Source: JADZAI01 sp964390465
GTDB taxonomy: Bacteria > Pseudomonadota > Alphaproteobacteria > Micropepsales > Micropepsaceae
Assembly: GCA_964390465.1 (NCBI GenBank)
Contig: CAYMIJ010000014.1
Span: 1-64,000 of the forward strand
Direction: 5' to 3'
DNA length: 64,000 bases
Part shown: positions 39,329 through 47,057 of the stretch, piece by piece
Numbering within the stretch: position 1 is the stretch's first letter
Layout of the letters: each line of letters opens with the position of its first letter
Program-made: the position numbers and the translations under genes
Notes under the pieces: generated by a model
Told to the model about the DNA's origin: nothing
What the model saw: only the letters and a program-made list of their open reading frames with translations
Databases searched by the model: none

Positions 39329-39706
39329 CTACTGAGCGAACGCAGCGACCCTGGCGATGGCCGCTTGCATGTTCCTGATCGTCACGATCGCACGCTCGAT
39401 GTCCTTGACCGTCAGGTTCTCAATGCTGTGCAGCCTGTCGTCGGTTGGCCTGATGATTTCTTCGACCAGCCTGCGAGCCGCGTCCAAGCGGCCGTCATTC
39501 GCCTTCGCCTTCGGCGGGAATGTCTGAACCCACTTCTCGCCATATCCAGCGTCGGTTTCCCTGAGCCTTTCTTCGTACACGATGAGCCCGCCGTCCACGT
39601 CAACCATGACAGTCGGTTCAGCGCTGTCGGTGCCGCCTTTCGAGAGGATCATCACGTTGACATCGCTCCCCGAAGGCAGTCGCACAGTGGTCTTGAGATC
39701 GATCAT
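39329..39706 (-). CDS. Hypothetical protein
   Basis: 125 residues. Beta-rich N-terminus (TTVRLPSGSDVNVMILSKGG) and helical C-terminus (RLDAARRLVEEIIRPTDDRL, DIERAIVTIRNMQAAIARVA). No family recognised. Confidence 0.7.
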   Translation of the reverse strand: MIDLKTTVRLPSGSDVNVMILSKGGTDSAEPTVMVDVDGGLIVYEERLRETDAGYGEKWVQTFPPKAKANDGRLDAARRLVEEIIRPTDDRLHSIENLTVKDIERAIVTIRNMQAAIARVAAFAQ

Positions 39707-39715
39707 CGCTTACCC

Positions 39716-40057
39716 TCACTTAATGTCCGTGGACTCGCCGGTCAGAAGGTTGACCTGCCGGGTCCGCGAGACTCGTTCGCAGAATTGGACGCCGCCCTTG
39801 GCGAACACCATTAGCGTGTATCGCTTCAGCACTTTGCAGTCTTTGGCGGTCTGGCCGAAAAACTGCGTCAGTTCCCTTTGCTTGACGGTTGGTGCCGCGC
39901 AAAGCGAATCAACATCAAGCTTGGGCATGTATGGCACGTTCCGCCCTCGCTCGCGTTCCATGAACGTCCAGTAGCGGATATCGTTGAGGCTTTTCCCTTT
40001 GTCGAATCCGGTTTGAATTTGCTTCGCAAACTCGATCATGTCTTCCAGAATCGGCAT
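39716..40057 (-). CDS. Hypothetical protein
   Basis: 113 residues; start MPILEDMIEFAK is supported by GGAG at spacing 7 on the minus strand. Contains FGQTAKDCKVLKRYTLMVFA and QVNLLTGESTDIK. No family recognised. Confidence 0.68.
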   Translation of the reverse strand: MPILEDMIEFAKQIQTGFDKGKSLNDIRYWTFMERERGRNVPYMPKLDVDSLCAAPTVKQRELTQFFGQTAKDCKVLKRYTLMVFAKGGVQFCERVSRTRQVNLLTGESTDIK

Positions 40058-40105
40058 ACCGGCTACTCCTTCACTTTTCAAAGATCATGGGGCTGATCCT
40101 TTCAG

Positions 40106-40141
40106 AAAAAAAGAGGCAAGCGCCTTGCGGCGCTTGCCTCT
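40106..40141 (-). terminator. Strong intrinsic terminator (minus strand)
   Basis: 12-bp stem AGAGGCAAGCGC / GCGCTTGCCTCT, 6-base loop and seven T on the minus strand. Confidence 0.93.
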
Positions 40142-40149
40142 GCATTGCT

Positions 40150-40824
40150 CTAGCGTTTCGCCTTGGCCTTGGGTCCATTGCTGGCCTTGGCCTTGGGTTC
40201 TTCCTTCTTGGCCTTGGCCTTGGCCTCTGCCTCTGCTTTGGCCTCATCCTTGGCCTCTGCCTCTGCTTTGGCCTCATCCCTGGCCTTGGCCTCTGCTTTC
40301 GCCTCATCCCTGGCCTTGGCCTCTGCTTTCGCCTTGGCCTTAGCTTCCTTGGCCTCTGCCTTGGCTTCAGCTTTCGCCTTGGCCTTAGCTTCCTTGGCCT
40401 CAGCCTTGGCCGCGCCAGTCAGTTCTTCATAGGCTGCCTTATTGACCTTTGCTTCTTCGCTCAACAGGTACCCAGCAAGCTTGTACATGCTTTTACCATA
40501 GGCAAAAGCATAGTGTTCGCCTTCTTGATACCCATCTCGTGATGCGTTCACTGGATGGAAGATTGCGAACGCATAAAAATGCGATTCGCCTTCTTCCATT
40601 GGGTCAATTGCTTCCTTCGCTTCGATAACCTCAATTTGGCCATCAATCGAGTTGAGAAGGAACACAGTTTGAAATAGCGTTCCATCGTCATTCTTATACT
40701 GGTCCATGACATACTCTTCCAGTTCGCTCTGGAGGCGCGTCTTGGGTGCCCATTTTAGCGCCTTCAGGTCGAACGCGCTGGCCTTGGGTGCCTTGGATTT
40801 GCTGGCCTTCTTCGTCGTCGCCAT
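40150..40824 (-). CDS. Protein with Lys-Ala-Glu repeat tail
   Basis: 224 residues from the inner ATG (GAGG at spacing 8). Residues 1-18 are basic (MATTKKASKSKAPKASAFDL), residues about 20-135 form a compact alpha/beta domain (LQSELEEYVMDQYKNDDGTL, FLLNSIDGQIEVIEAKEAID, HYAFAYGKSMYKLAGYL). Residues about 140-224 are tandem KAEAKA/KARDEA units, expected to form a long charged helix or a disordered DNA-interacting tail. It is the first gene of the minus-strand block and has its own terminator. Confidence 0.75.
   Translation of the reverse strand: MATTKKASKSKAPKASAFDLKALKWAPKTRLQSELEEYVMDQYKNDDGTLFQTVFLLNSIDGQIEVIEAKEAIDPMEEGESHFYAFAIFHPVNASRDGYQEGEHYAFAYGKSMYKLAGYLLSEEAKVNKAAYEELTGAAKAEAKEAKAKAKAEAKAEAKEAKAKAKAEAKARDEAKAEAKARDEAKAEAEAKDEAKAEAEAKAKAKKEEPKAKASNGPKAKAKR
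40163..40420. repeat. Tandem GCCTTGGCC-type repeat coding KAEAKA tail
   Basis: Imperfect short tandem units of GCCTTGGCCTCTGC type run through most of the 3' third of the gene; likely to vary by slippage. Confidence 0.75.
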
Positions 40825-40966
40825 GGTCATAACCTCTTTGCTGCGCTGTTTGGTCCTGAGGCATGCTGCGCAGCTGGCACATGCCTCATGGTCTGCTAAG
40901 TTGTCAAAGAGCCTAGGGCGCAGGGATGCGCCCCATGGAGGAATGATAGGGCACTGTCGATGAAAA

Positions 40967-41037
40967 GCAAATTACATTTTCGTAAGGTTGCGTACACTAG
41001 CGAATAGTGTACACAACCTTACGATTTTGTAATTTGC
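40967..41037. repeat. 33-bp imperfect inverted repeat
   Basis: Arms 40967-40999 and 41005-41037 match with about four mismatches; loop GCGAA. Symmetric TTACAW...TACACT elements occur on both strands at 15-base spacing, shorter than usual for sigma-70. Confidence 0.85.
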
Positions 41038-41067
41038 CTTTCCCATGTCGCGCTCTAATACTTCTTC

Positions 41068-41085
41068 GATGGCAATGTCGCCATC
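41068..41085. repeat. Interspersed palindrome copy 11 (non-coding)
   Basis: GATGGCAATGTCGCCATC, one mismatch, between divergent genes. Confidence 0.75.
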
Positions 41086-41149
41086 GTGAGCGATCCTTGA
41101 CAACTCGATTCCCACCATTGGCGAAAACACCTATTAAGGAGTTTCTACC

Positions 41150-41398
41150 ATGGCGAAAAAGAACACCAACACCGGCAACAAAACGAAGTGTCCGATCGGT
41201 CGCGAAGTTTTCCTTGAGAAAGCCGCACCGCTGACGGTCCAGATCGGCGACCAAACGCTGATCGTCGACGTGAAGAAATTCAGCACCGGCTCATTCGGCT
41301 GGTACTCGAACTCGAAGATCGTGGTGAAGGTCGGCGACGTGCCCCTCAAGGTACAAGTCGGCCTGAACTTGACAGTCGTCGGATCGAAGGAAGTCTAA
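41150..41398 (+). CDS. Small beta-rich hypothetical protein
   Basis: 82 residues behind AAGGAG. Basic start (MAKKNTNTGNKTKC), then strands (APLTVQIGDQTLIVDVKKFS, GWYSNSKIVVKVGDVPLKVQ). Single-gene unit closed by a strong terminator. Unknown role. Confidence 0.7.
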   Translation: MAKKNTNTGNKTKCPIGREVFLEKAAPLTVQIGDQTLIVDVKKFSTGSFGWYSNSKIVVKVGDVPLKVQVGLNLTVVGSKEV

Positions 41399-41435
41399 AT
41401 CGAACCATCGCCATGGTGGGGAGCGATTCGCTCGG

Positions 41436-41468
41436 CCCTCCTGGACTTGTCGTCCAGGAGGGTTTTTG
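41436..41468 (+). terminator. Intrinsic terminator
   Basis: 11-bp stem CCCTCCTGGAC / GTCCAGGAGGG, TTGTC loop, then TTTTTG. Confidence 0.92.
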
Positions 41469-41488
41469 TCTCTCTTGGAGGCGGGAAG

Positions 41489-41722
41489 ATGAATAAGGAA
41501 TTGTTCAAGGAAGCTGTCCGGAAGACCTGGCACGAGATCAGCGCCGACGCGGAAGTCGGCGACGTTCACGACGCCATCGAGTTGATCCTGGACGCCGACC
41601 GGCTCATGACGATCGGCGGCGTGTCGAAGGCGGAGTACAAGAAGATGGAAGCGTTCGACAAGGCGCACCCTGCGGAATACGACAGGCTCGCATTCGAGGC
41701 GCTGGACCCGTTTTTCCGGTAA
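41489..41722 (+). CDS. Small acidic hypothetical protein
   Basis: 77 residues (MNKELFKEAVRKTWHEISAD...), GGAGG upstream. Helical; DAIELILDADRLMTIGGVSK. Single-gene unit followed by a terminator. No family recognised. Confidence 0.7.
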   Translation: MNKELFKEAVRKTWHEISADAEVGDVHDAIELILDADRLMTIGGVSKAEYKKMEAFDKAHPAEYDRLAFEALDPFFR

Positions 41723-41726
41723 AGCG

Positions 41727-41764
41727 AAGGGCCGAAGCTGCTGACGCGGCTTCGGCCCTTTTTC
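41727..41764 (+). terminator. Intrinsic terminator
   Basis: 12-bp stem AAGGGCCGAAGC / GCTTCGGCCCTT, about 10-base loop, then TTTCTT. Confidence 0.92.
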
Positions 41765-41771
41765 TTGCGCG

Positions 41772-41801
41772 TTGACCGCTGGCCTTCAGTCCTCGTATCC
41801 T
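41772..41801 (+). promoter_or_regulatory. Probable late promoter before the portal gene
   Basis: TTGACC, 18-base spacer, TATCCT, just after a terminator and 30 bases before the portal start. It is the obvious entry point for the head genes. Confidence 0.6.
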
Positions 41802-41831
41802 AAGCGTAACCATACGCAAGGAGCCGCCGTA

Positions 41832-43403
41832 ATGAACAGCATGCTTCCGCCCAACGATTTCTTTTCCTCGGAGCCGAACGGAAAAAGCGACAAGACGACG
41901 CTCCCTGCCGGTCTTCCGGAAACGATCTTTCGCCCCGCGAAGCAAGCGTCTCCGAAGACGAAGGTCGCGGGTAGCGCTGGCCGCGAGTACATTTCCGGAG
42001 CGCCCGACGTTCGCCTTGGCTCGTACCTCAAGGCCCTGCCGCTTTACATCGACGACATCACCCGCGATCTCGGCGACGACATCTACGAGCGGATGCAGTA
42101 CGATTCGCAGGTTTTCTCTTGCCTCGAAATCTATAAGCTGGCGACCCTGGATGTCGGCTGGTCGATGCAGCCTGCCTTCGGAGAGAAGGATGATGTCGCG
42201 GACATCCACAAGCAGCGGTCGCAAAAAGTCCTGAAATTCTGCGATCGCGTCGTCAAGCAGATGGAGCAGCCGATCGACAGGACGCTTTACGAACTTCTCG
42301 CAGGAGCCGCCCTTGGATCGAAGCTCTGCGAAGTTACCTATGAAGATGTCGACGACATTTTCGACAACAAGCCCCGCGTCCATATCAAGTCGATCAAGGC
42401 GAAAAACCGCCGATGCATCACCTACGTCGTCGACGCCTTCAACAACATTCTCGGCGTCCTGGCGAACATCCCTGGCGCAGTCTTCCCCGTCTATCGCGGA
42501 TCGATTTTCCAGGATGTCGACGAACTGCCGAACATGGTGCCACGCGAAAAGTGCATCATCTACACGCACAACCCGCACGACAACGATCCGCAAGGCCGAT
42601 CGGTGCTTCGGCCTGTTTACGATCCGTGGTGGCACAAGCTGCAAGCGAAAGCCGAGTTCATCCGCTGCATGGCCCTTTACTCGGTGCCGTCCGTCTATGG
42701 CACGGTCGGCGAAAAAGCCCAGTCGTCCAGCGACGGCCTGACTCCGGAAGAGAACCTGCTGTCGGCGCTGCAACGCCTTCGTAGCGGTTCCGCCGCCGCA
42801 TTCCCATATGGCACAATCGTCCAAACGCTGAACGTCCCGGCATCCATCGGCATCTTCATTCAGGCGCTCGATTGGTACGACCGCCAAATCGCCAAAGGCA
42901 TCCTCAGCCAAACGCTCGCGACGGAAGAAGGCGAGCATCAGGCGAGAGCCGCCGCCGAAACCCACCGCGACATCATGGACACGATTCTGCTGAACCCGCG
43001 AAAGCTCCTAGGAACTACGATCCGAAACGATCTGCTTCGCGTCCTGGTCCGCCTGAACTTCGGCAAGACGTGGGCTCGCTATTACACCCCGTTCTTCACG
43101 GTCGGCTCCTCCGCTCCCCGCGAAGACGCCACGCAAATCTCCTCCGCGATCGCATCGCTGATCGGCTCGGGATTCCTCGCGCCGAATCAATACGCCTTCT
43201 TCGAGGAGAAGCTGGGGCTCCCGCCTGGCGACCGGAAGAAGGCAGGAGGCCCGCCGCAGCAACAACAGCCGCAACAGCAACAGCCGCCGCAAGGAGGCGG
43301 CGACGAGAAAGAAGAGGAGGGCGACGACCAGACCCCTCCTTCCCCCGAAGGCAAAGAGAAGTGGTCGCTGGAATCAATGCTAGGAAAGATTCCCGGCCAA
43401 TGA
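41832..43403 (+). CDS. Portal protein, DUF935 / Mu gp29-like
   Basis: 523 residues; AAGGAG at spacing 8 decides the ATG over an upstream TTG. Signature: YDRQIAKGILSQTLATEEGE, then AETHRDIMDTILLNPRKLLG and DLLRVLVRLNFGKTWARYYT, which are diagnostic of DUF935-type portals. The C-terminus is a Gln/Pro-rich tail (GGPPQQQQPQQQQPPQGGG) then an acidic end. Forms the portal ring through which DNA enters. Followed by MuF-like and Mu-type protease genes, as in Mu-like heads. Confidence 0.88.
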   Translation: MNSMLPPNDFFSSEPNGKSDKTTLPAGLPETIFRPAKQASPKTKVAGSAGREYISGAPDVRLGSYLKALPLYIDDITRDLGDDIYERMQYDSQVFSCLEIYKLATLDVGWSMQPAFGEKDDVADIHKQRSQKVLKFCDRVVKQMEQPIDRTLYELLAGAALGSKLCEVTYEDVDDIFDNKPRVHIKSIKAKNRRCITYVVDAFNNILGVLANIPGAVFPVYRGSIFQDVDELPNMVPREKCIIYTHNPHDNDPQGRSVLRPVYDPWWHKLQAKAEFIRCMALYSVPSVYGTVGEKAQSSSDGLTPEENLLSALQRLRSGSAAAFPYGTIVQTLNVPASIGIFIQALDWYDRQIAKGILSQTLATEEGEHQARAAAETHRDIMDTILLNPRKLLGTTIRNDLLRVLVRLNFGKTWARYYTPFFTVGSSAPREDATQISSAIASLIGSGFLAPNQYAFFEEKLGLPPGDRKKAGGPPQQQQPQQQQPPQGGGDEKEEEGDDQTPPSPEGKEKWSLESMLGKIPGQ

Positions 43404-43696
43404 TTTTCTATCGATCAGCAAAATGCATCCGTTGCGACTCGCCGATCGTGACTGTCGTTATGGACGGCGAGTCCTTTCGCGCAACGTGCAGTCGCGGCCA
43501 TATGGAGGGCGGAATTCATGAGGATCGCGTCGTCGCGGAAAAAGCTGGAGGAACTGATTCGACAAGCGAAGCCGAAGCTCCAACGCCTATTCCTTCGGTC
43601 CCCACGGTCTTTCGACGTGAAGGCGGAAAAATCATTGGTCGCCCTGCACCGAGCAGCGGCCCGCCTGGCGACCGGAGTAAAGTCGCTCCCGAGTGA
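43400..43696 (+). CDS. Small zinc-knuckle protein overlapping the MuF-like gene (Com-like?)
   Basis: 98 residues, ATGA overlap with the portal gene. KCIRCDSPIVTVVMDGESFR then CSRGHMEGG gives three Cys and one His, like a small zinc finger. It resembles the Com/translational-regulator type in Mu-like regions only loosely. It overlaps the next gene by 179 bases, so one of the two starts may be wrong. Confidence 0.45.
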   Translation: MIFYRSAKCIRCDSPIVTVVMDGESFRATCSRGHMEGGIHEDRVVAEKAGGTDSTSEAEAPTPIPSVPTVFRREGGKIIGRPAPSSGPPGDRSKVAPE

Positions 43697-46600
43697 GGGT
43701 CCAGTCGCCGACGAACTTCGCGCTCGCACCCTGTTCGAGCTTGACTGTCTCAGGAATGCCGTCAAAGGCGAGTCGCTTTCGCCATCGCATTGCCTTATGT
43801 ACGCGAACGCCGCGAGAAAGACATTCGAGGCGATCCTTCGCATGAACTCGTCATCCAAGTTCGAGCGCCGCATCTTGAATGACCGTTGTCAGCATTGCGA
43901 CGATTGCAAAAAGTTGGCCGCGAAAGGTTGGCAACCGATCAACACGCTTCCTGCCCCTGGCGACTCCTGTCAGTGTCTATCAAACTGCCAATGCCGCTTT
44001 GAGTTCATGAATTCGAGAAAGAAGGCTGATTTCAGTCGCGGTCCATGGGATGAGTCCAAGGTGCGAAGAGGCCAGCCGGAGAACGCCGGAAGGTTTGCAA
44101 GAAAAGCGTCAACCGCACCGCCGCAAGTTCACGCAAAGCAGAACGATTTCTCCGTCAATGACGCGGTGTTCGTCGCTTCGCAATTGCTGAACGTCACCGT
44201 ATCTCCAGATGATTTGGCAAGCCTGTTCGGTGCCGTAGATGGAGCCAAAGTCGCTGTCGGCCCATTCGGAGAGTTCCTTAGCGAAGGCGGTCCATTCGTC
44301 CCTACAGGCTTGATAGCCGACGTGCGGCATAAGGACTACTTTTGCAGGCGAGTTCTTCGCAGAGGCCCGCCGCCTCATCTTTACAATGAAGAGTTTCAAA
44401 TAACGGATGAGGCGGCATCTCGCAACGCAAGCGTTGCTCCGCCGGTCATGTCCGCTCAAATCGAAACCGCAAAAAAGCTTGGCGTCCCGCTGATGCGAAC
44501 TTACGCAGCCGGTCGCGGCAATGGTCAGTCAAAGGAAATCGACAAAACGAAAAACGACAGAACGATCGGATATTACGTTTGGCCGCTTTATGGATACGAT
44601 TCCGCGACTCCGGACGCCTGGAACGACGCGCGTCGCCAATTCATCGGCAGAGTTATGCAGCTTGGCGACGGAAGCGAAATCGACGAGCGGATGTCAAAGG
44701 TGATCGCCGAGTCAAAGTCAGTGCGAGACTTCATTGCCGATGGGAGAACCGCACGCGACTTATGGTTTCGCTTCGGCGTCGGACACGAAATGTCGTTCGA
44801 CTTGTACGGCGGCGACACCAAGTCGCTTCGCATATTTGAGGCGTACATGGACGAAAAAAAACGTCGGCAGCAGTCTCAATTTTCGGCAGGAACCGCCGGA
44901 TGGATGAGTGACGACGACGAATCAATCATCGAGCATGTATGGGATCGGATTGCAGAGATCATTCAAGGCAAAGGCAAGCAAACCATGCGAATCGACTTTT
45001 CCTCATTCGATATCGGGTGGCATACTTCGCCGACTCCAGCCCCACAACGTCGAGCAGCGACGAAAAGGCGGGCGTCGACGAAAAAGCGAACGTCGACGAA
45101 AAGAAAATCGGCCGCGAAATCAAAAGACTGGGACGAATCGAAGCACAAGCGCGGTCAGCCCAAGAATAAGGGCCAGTTCGCGAAAGCCGCTTCCGCCGCC
45201 ATGGAGAAGGCGGAATCAAGCAAGCCGACCGTCGCAGCGACTTCCCCACATGCCGCCTCTGCGGCTGCTTCTACTCCTCCAGCGAGGCAGTCGCCTCCGC
45301 CGATGGCATCCGCCGCTCTGGATTACTCTGCGGAGCCAGGCAAGGCGGAGGCGTCTGTCAAGAAGTCGCCAAATCGACCCAAACCTTCAACCGACTCCAA
45401 TCTCGATTGGTTCGAGTCGAAGTACAACAATCAGCCGATCGATCTGCAATCGTATGTCTACGACAGAAACGGCGATATCGTTCTGGACAAGGCTGCTGCT
45501 GCCGCCAAGACTTTGGAGCGAGTCCAATCCGTATTCGGCAAAGGGTCGACCGTCGATGATGTCGTCAAGGCCTGTGGTGCGATTGGAGGGTCTAAGGTTT
45601 CCGTATCGATTCTCCCGGATGACTCTTCGATTCGCGTGAATATCCGTCACCCCCACTTCCACGCAACGCGATGGATCGGGCCGATGAGGCTTTCTTCTGA
45701 TTCCGACGAAATCGGAAAGGTCATCTACAATTCCGACTTCTCCGTGACGGAAGCGGCCAGGCACGCCAATGTCAGCGTTGCGCCAGCGGTCATCGCCTCG
45801 CAGATCAAGTACGGCCGCAAGCTTGGATGCAAGATGATGAGTTGCTATGCGGCAGGAAACGGCAGGTCTGTGGTGTCGCGAGAAAACAAATCCCGCCAAG
45901 ACGACTACATCGGCTATTACGTTTGGCCGCTGTACGGGTACGACTGCCGAGAGCAAGCTTGGCCTGAAATAGTCAATTTCGTCTCCTCCAACATGAAGAC
46001 GAAAGGCGTGTCGCCTGAAGTCATCCGCAAACTGAAGGAATCGAAATCGATCCAGGGATTTTTCCATCAAGGCAAGGATTGCCGCGATGCGTGGTACGAG
46101 AATGGTTTCGGGATGTCGATGCAATTCGACTTGTCCGAAGGCAGCAAGTCCGTCGCTTTGTTCTCAGCGTACCTTGAGGAAAAACGACGAAGGAATATCG
46201 ACTTCAGCGCTACGGCCGGATGGGTTAGCGACGATGACATGCAGATCATTGAAGCAGTCTGGCGGCGAATGGAGATGGAGGCAAAATCCCCTATCGTCGA
46301 TTTCTCTTGGGATGAATCCAAGCACAAGCGGGGAGGCAGCAAAAACAAGGGGCAGTTCGCCAAGAAATCGGAGACTTCAGCCGGGAAGCCTTCGGAGGGT
46401 GGGCACGACGCGGAGCTTTCCGATCTTGGCGTTGTCGTCAAGAACGCGGCGTCGACGACCTGGAATGCCGCAAAGAAAGTTCCTTCCGCCGTCGCTGACG
46501 CCATCTCTACAGTGCTGACGAACCCGAAAGCTGCCTTCAGGGCAATCGGCTCCGCAATCGCTTCCGGCGCGATGGCGATTAAGGACGTATTCATGGCTTG

Positions 46601-47057
46601 CGAGCATGCCGTATCGTGGGCCTTCGACAAAATCAAGAACCTTGTTCCTTCGTTCCTTCACTCTCCGTTCGAGATTGCCGCGAAGTGCTTCATGTCCTCC
46701 TACGTCGTCGCCAAGGCCGTACTGAGGGACGCCTACGCGGAAGACCTTGGCGACGAAAAGGCAGACGCCAAGGTGAAGTACGTCGGGCATCTTGACCTTC
46801 TCGGCAGCAAAGCCATGTTCTCCGCCGTTATGATGGCTGGGGGCGGGACAACTATGGCGACTGCTGCTACGATGATTCCAGTCGCTTCCACGGCAATGCT
46901 GATTCATGCCGCGATCAAGAACCCGCAGTCGATCAAGAACTCGGTCGTCAGGAATTGGAACAAAGTCAAGGACTTCGCGAAGAAGACCGGCGAGAAGATC
47001 AAGATGCCTGATGGCGACGTAATGCAGGCGATGACGGCAAGGTTCTCCGTTTCGTGA
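43518..47057 (+). CDS. Giant modular MuF-like head protein with DESK linkers and tandem effector-like modules
   Basis: 1179 residues, GGAGGG upstream. Residues about 124-165 carry the Cys pattern of phage MuF/minor head proteins (CQHCDDCKKLAAKGW... PAPGDSCQCLSNCQCRF). Then come three linkers: WDESKVRRGQPENAGRFA (about 177), WDESKHKRGQPKNKGQFA (about 538) and WDESKHKRGGSKNKGQFA (about 931). Between them lie two homologous modules sharing GYYVWPLYGYD (about 351, 799), YAAGRG/YAAGNG and TAGWxSDDDxxIIE. After the third linker is a hydrophobic Ala-rich helical module (about 955-1179). Likely packaged in the head and possibly injected. Far longer than usual MuF proteins; the module functions are not recognised. 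Confidence 0.78.
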   Translation: MRIASSRKKLEELIRQAKPKLQRLFLRSPRSFDVKAEKSLVALHRAAARLATGVKSLPSEGPVADELRARTLFELDCLRNAVKGESLSPSHCLMYANAARKTFEAILRMNSSSKFERRILNDRCQHCDDCKKLAAKGWQPINTLPAPGDSCQCLSNCQCRFEFMNSRKKADFSRGPWDESKVRRGQPENAGRFARKASTAPPQVHAKQNDFSVNDAVFVASQLLNVTVSPDDLASLFGAVDGAKVAVGPFGEFLSEGGPFVPTGLIADVRHKDYFCRRVLRRGPPPHLYNEEFQITDEAASRNASVAPPVMSAQIETAKKLGVPLMRTYAAGRGNGQSKEIDKTKNDRTIGYYVWPLYGYDSATPDAWNDARRQFIGRVMQLGDGSEIDERMSKVIAESKSVRDFIADGRTARDLWFRFGVGHEMSFDLYGGDTKSLRIFEAYMDEKKRRQQSQFSAGTAGWMSDDDESIIEHVWDRIAEIIQGKGKQTMRIDFSSFDIGWHTSPTPAPQRRAATKRRASTKKRTSTKRKSAAKSKDWDESKHKRGQPKNKGQFAKAASAAMEKAESSKPTVAATSPHAASAAASTPPARQSPPPMASAALDYSAEPGKAEASVKKSPNRPKPSTDSNLDWFESKYNNQPIDLQSYVYDRNGDIVLDKAAAAAKTLERVQSVFGKGSTVDDVVKACGAIGGSKVSVSILPDDSSIRVNIRHPHFHATRWIGPMRLSSDSDEIGKVIYNSDFSVTEAARHANVSVAPAVIASQIKYGRKLGCKMMSCYAAGNGRSVVSRENKSRQDDYIGYYVWPLYGYDCREQAWPEIVNFVSSNMKTKGVSPEVIRKLKESKSIQGFFHQGKDCRDAWYENGFGMSMQFDLSEGSKSVALFSAYLEEKRRRNIDFSATAGWVSDDDMQIIEAVWRRMEMEAKSPIVDFSWDESKHKRGGSKNKGQFAKKSETSAGKPSEGGHDAELSDLGVVVKNAASTTWNAAKKVPSAVADAISTVLTNPKAAFRAIGSAIASGAMAIKDVFMACEHAVSWAFDKIKNLVPSFLHSPFEIAAKCFMSSYVVAKAVLRDAYAEDLGDEKADAKVKYVGHLDLLGSKAMFSAVMMAGGGTTMATAATMIPVASTAMLIHAAIKNPQSIKNSVVRNWNKVKDFAKKTGEKIKMPDGDVMQAMTARFSVS

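Larger units (their letters stand above)
40831..41149. promoter_or_regulatory. Divergent intergenic region with long palindrome
   Basis: No gene. It separates the minus-strand block from the plus-strand late region. Bases 40967-40999 and 41005-41037 form an imperfect 33-bp inverted repeat around GCGAA, containing GCAAATTAC, CGTAAGGTTG and TGTACACTA. An interspersed palindrome lies at 41068-41085. Both divergent transcription units probably start here, with the long palindrome as operator or bidirectional promoter. Confidence 0.6.
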
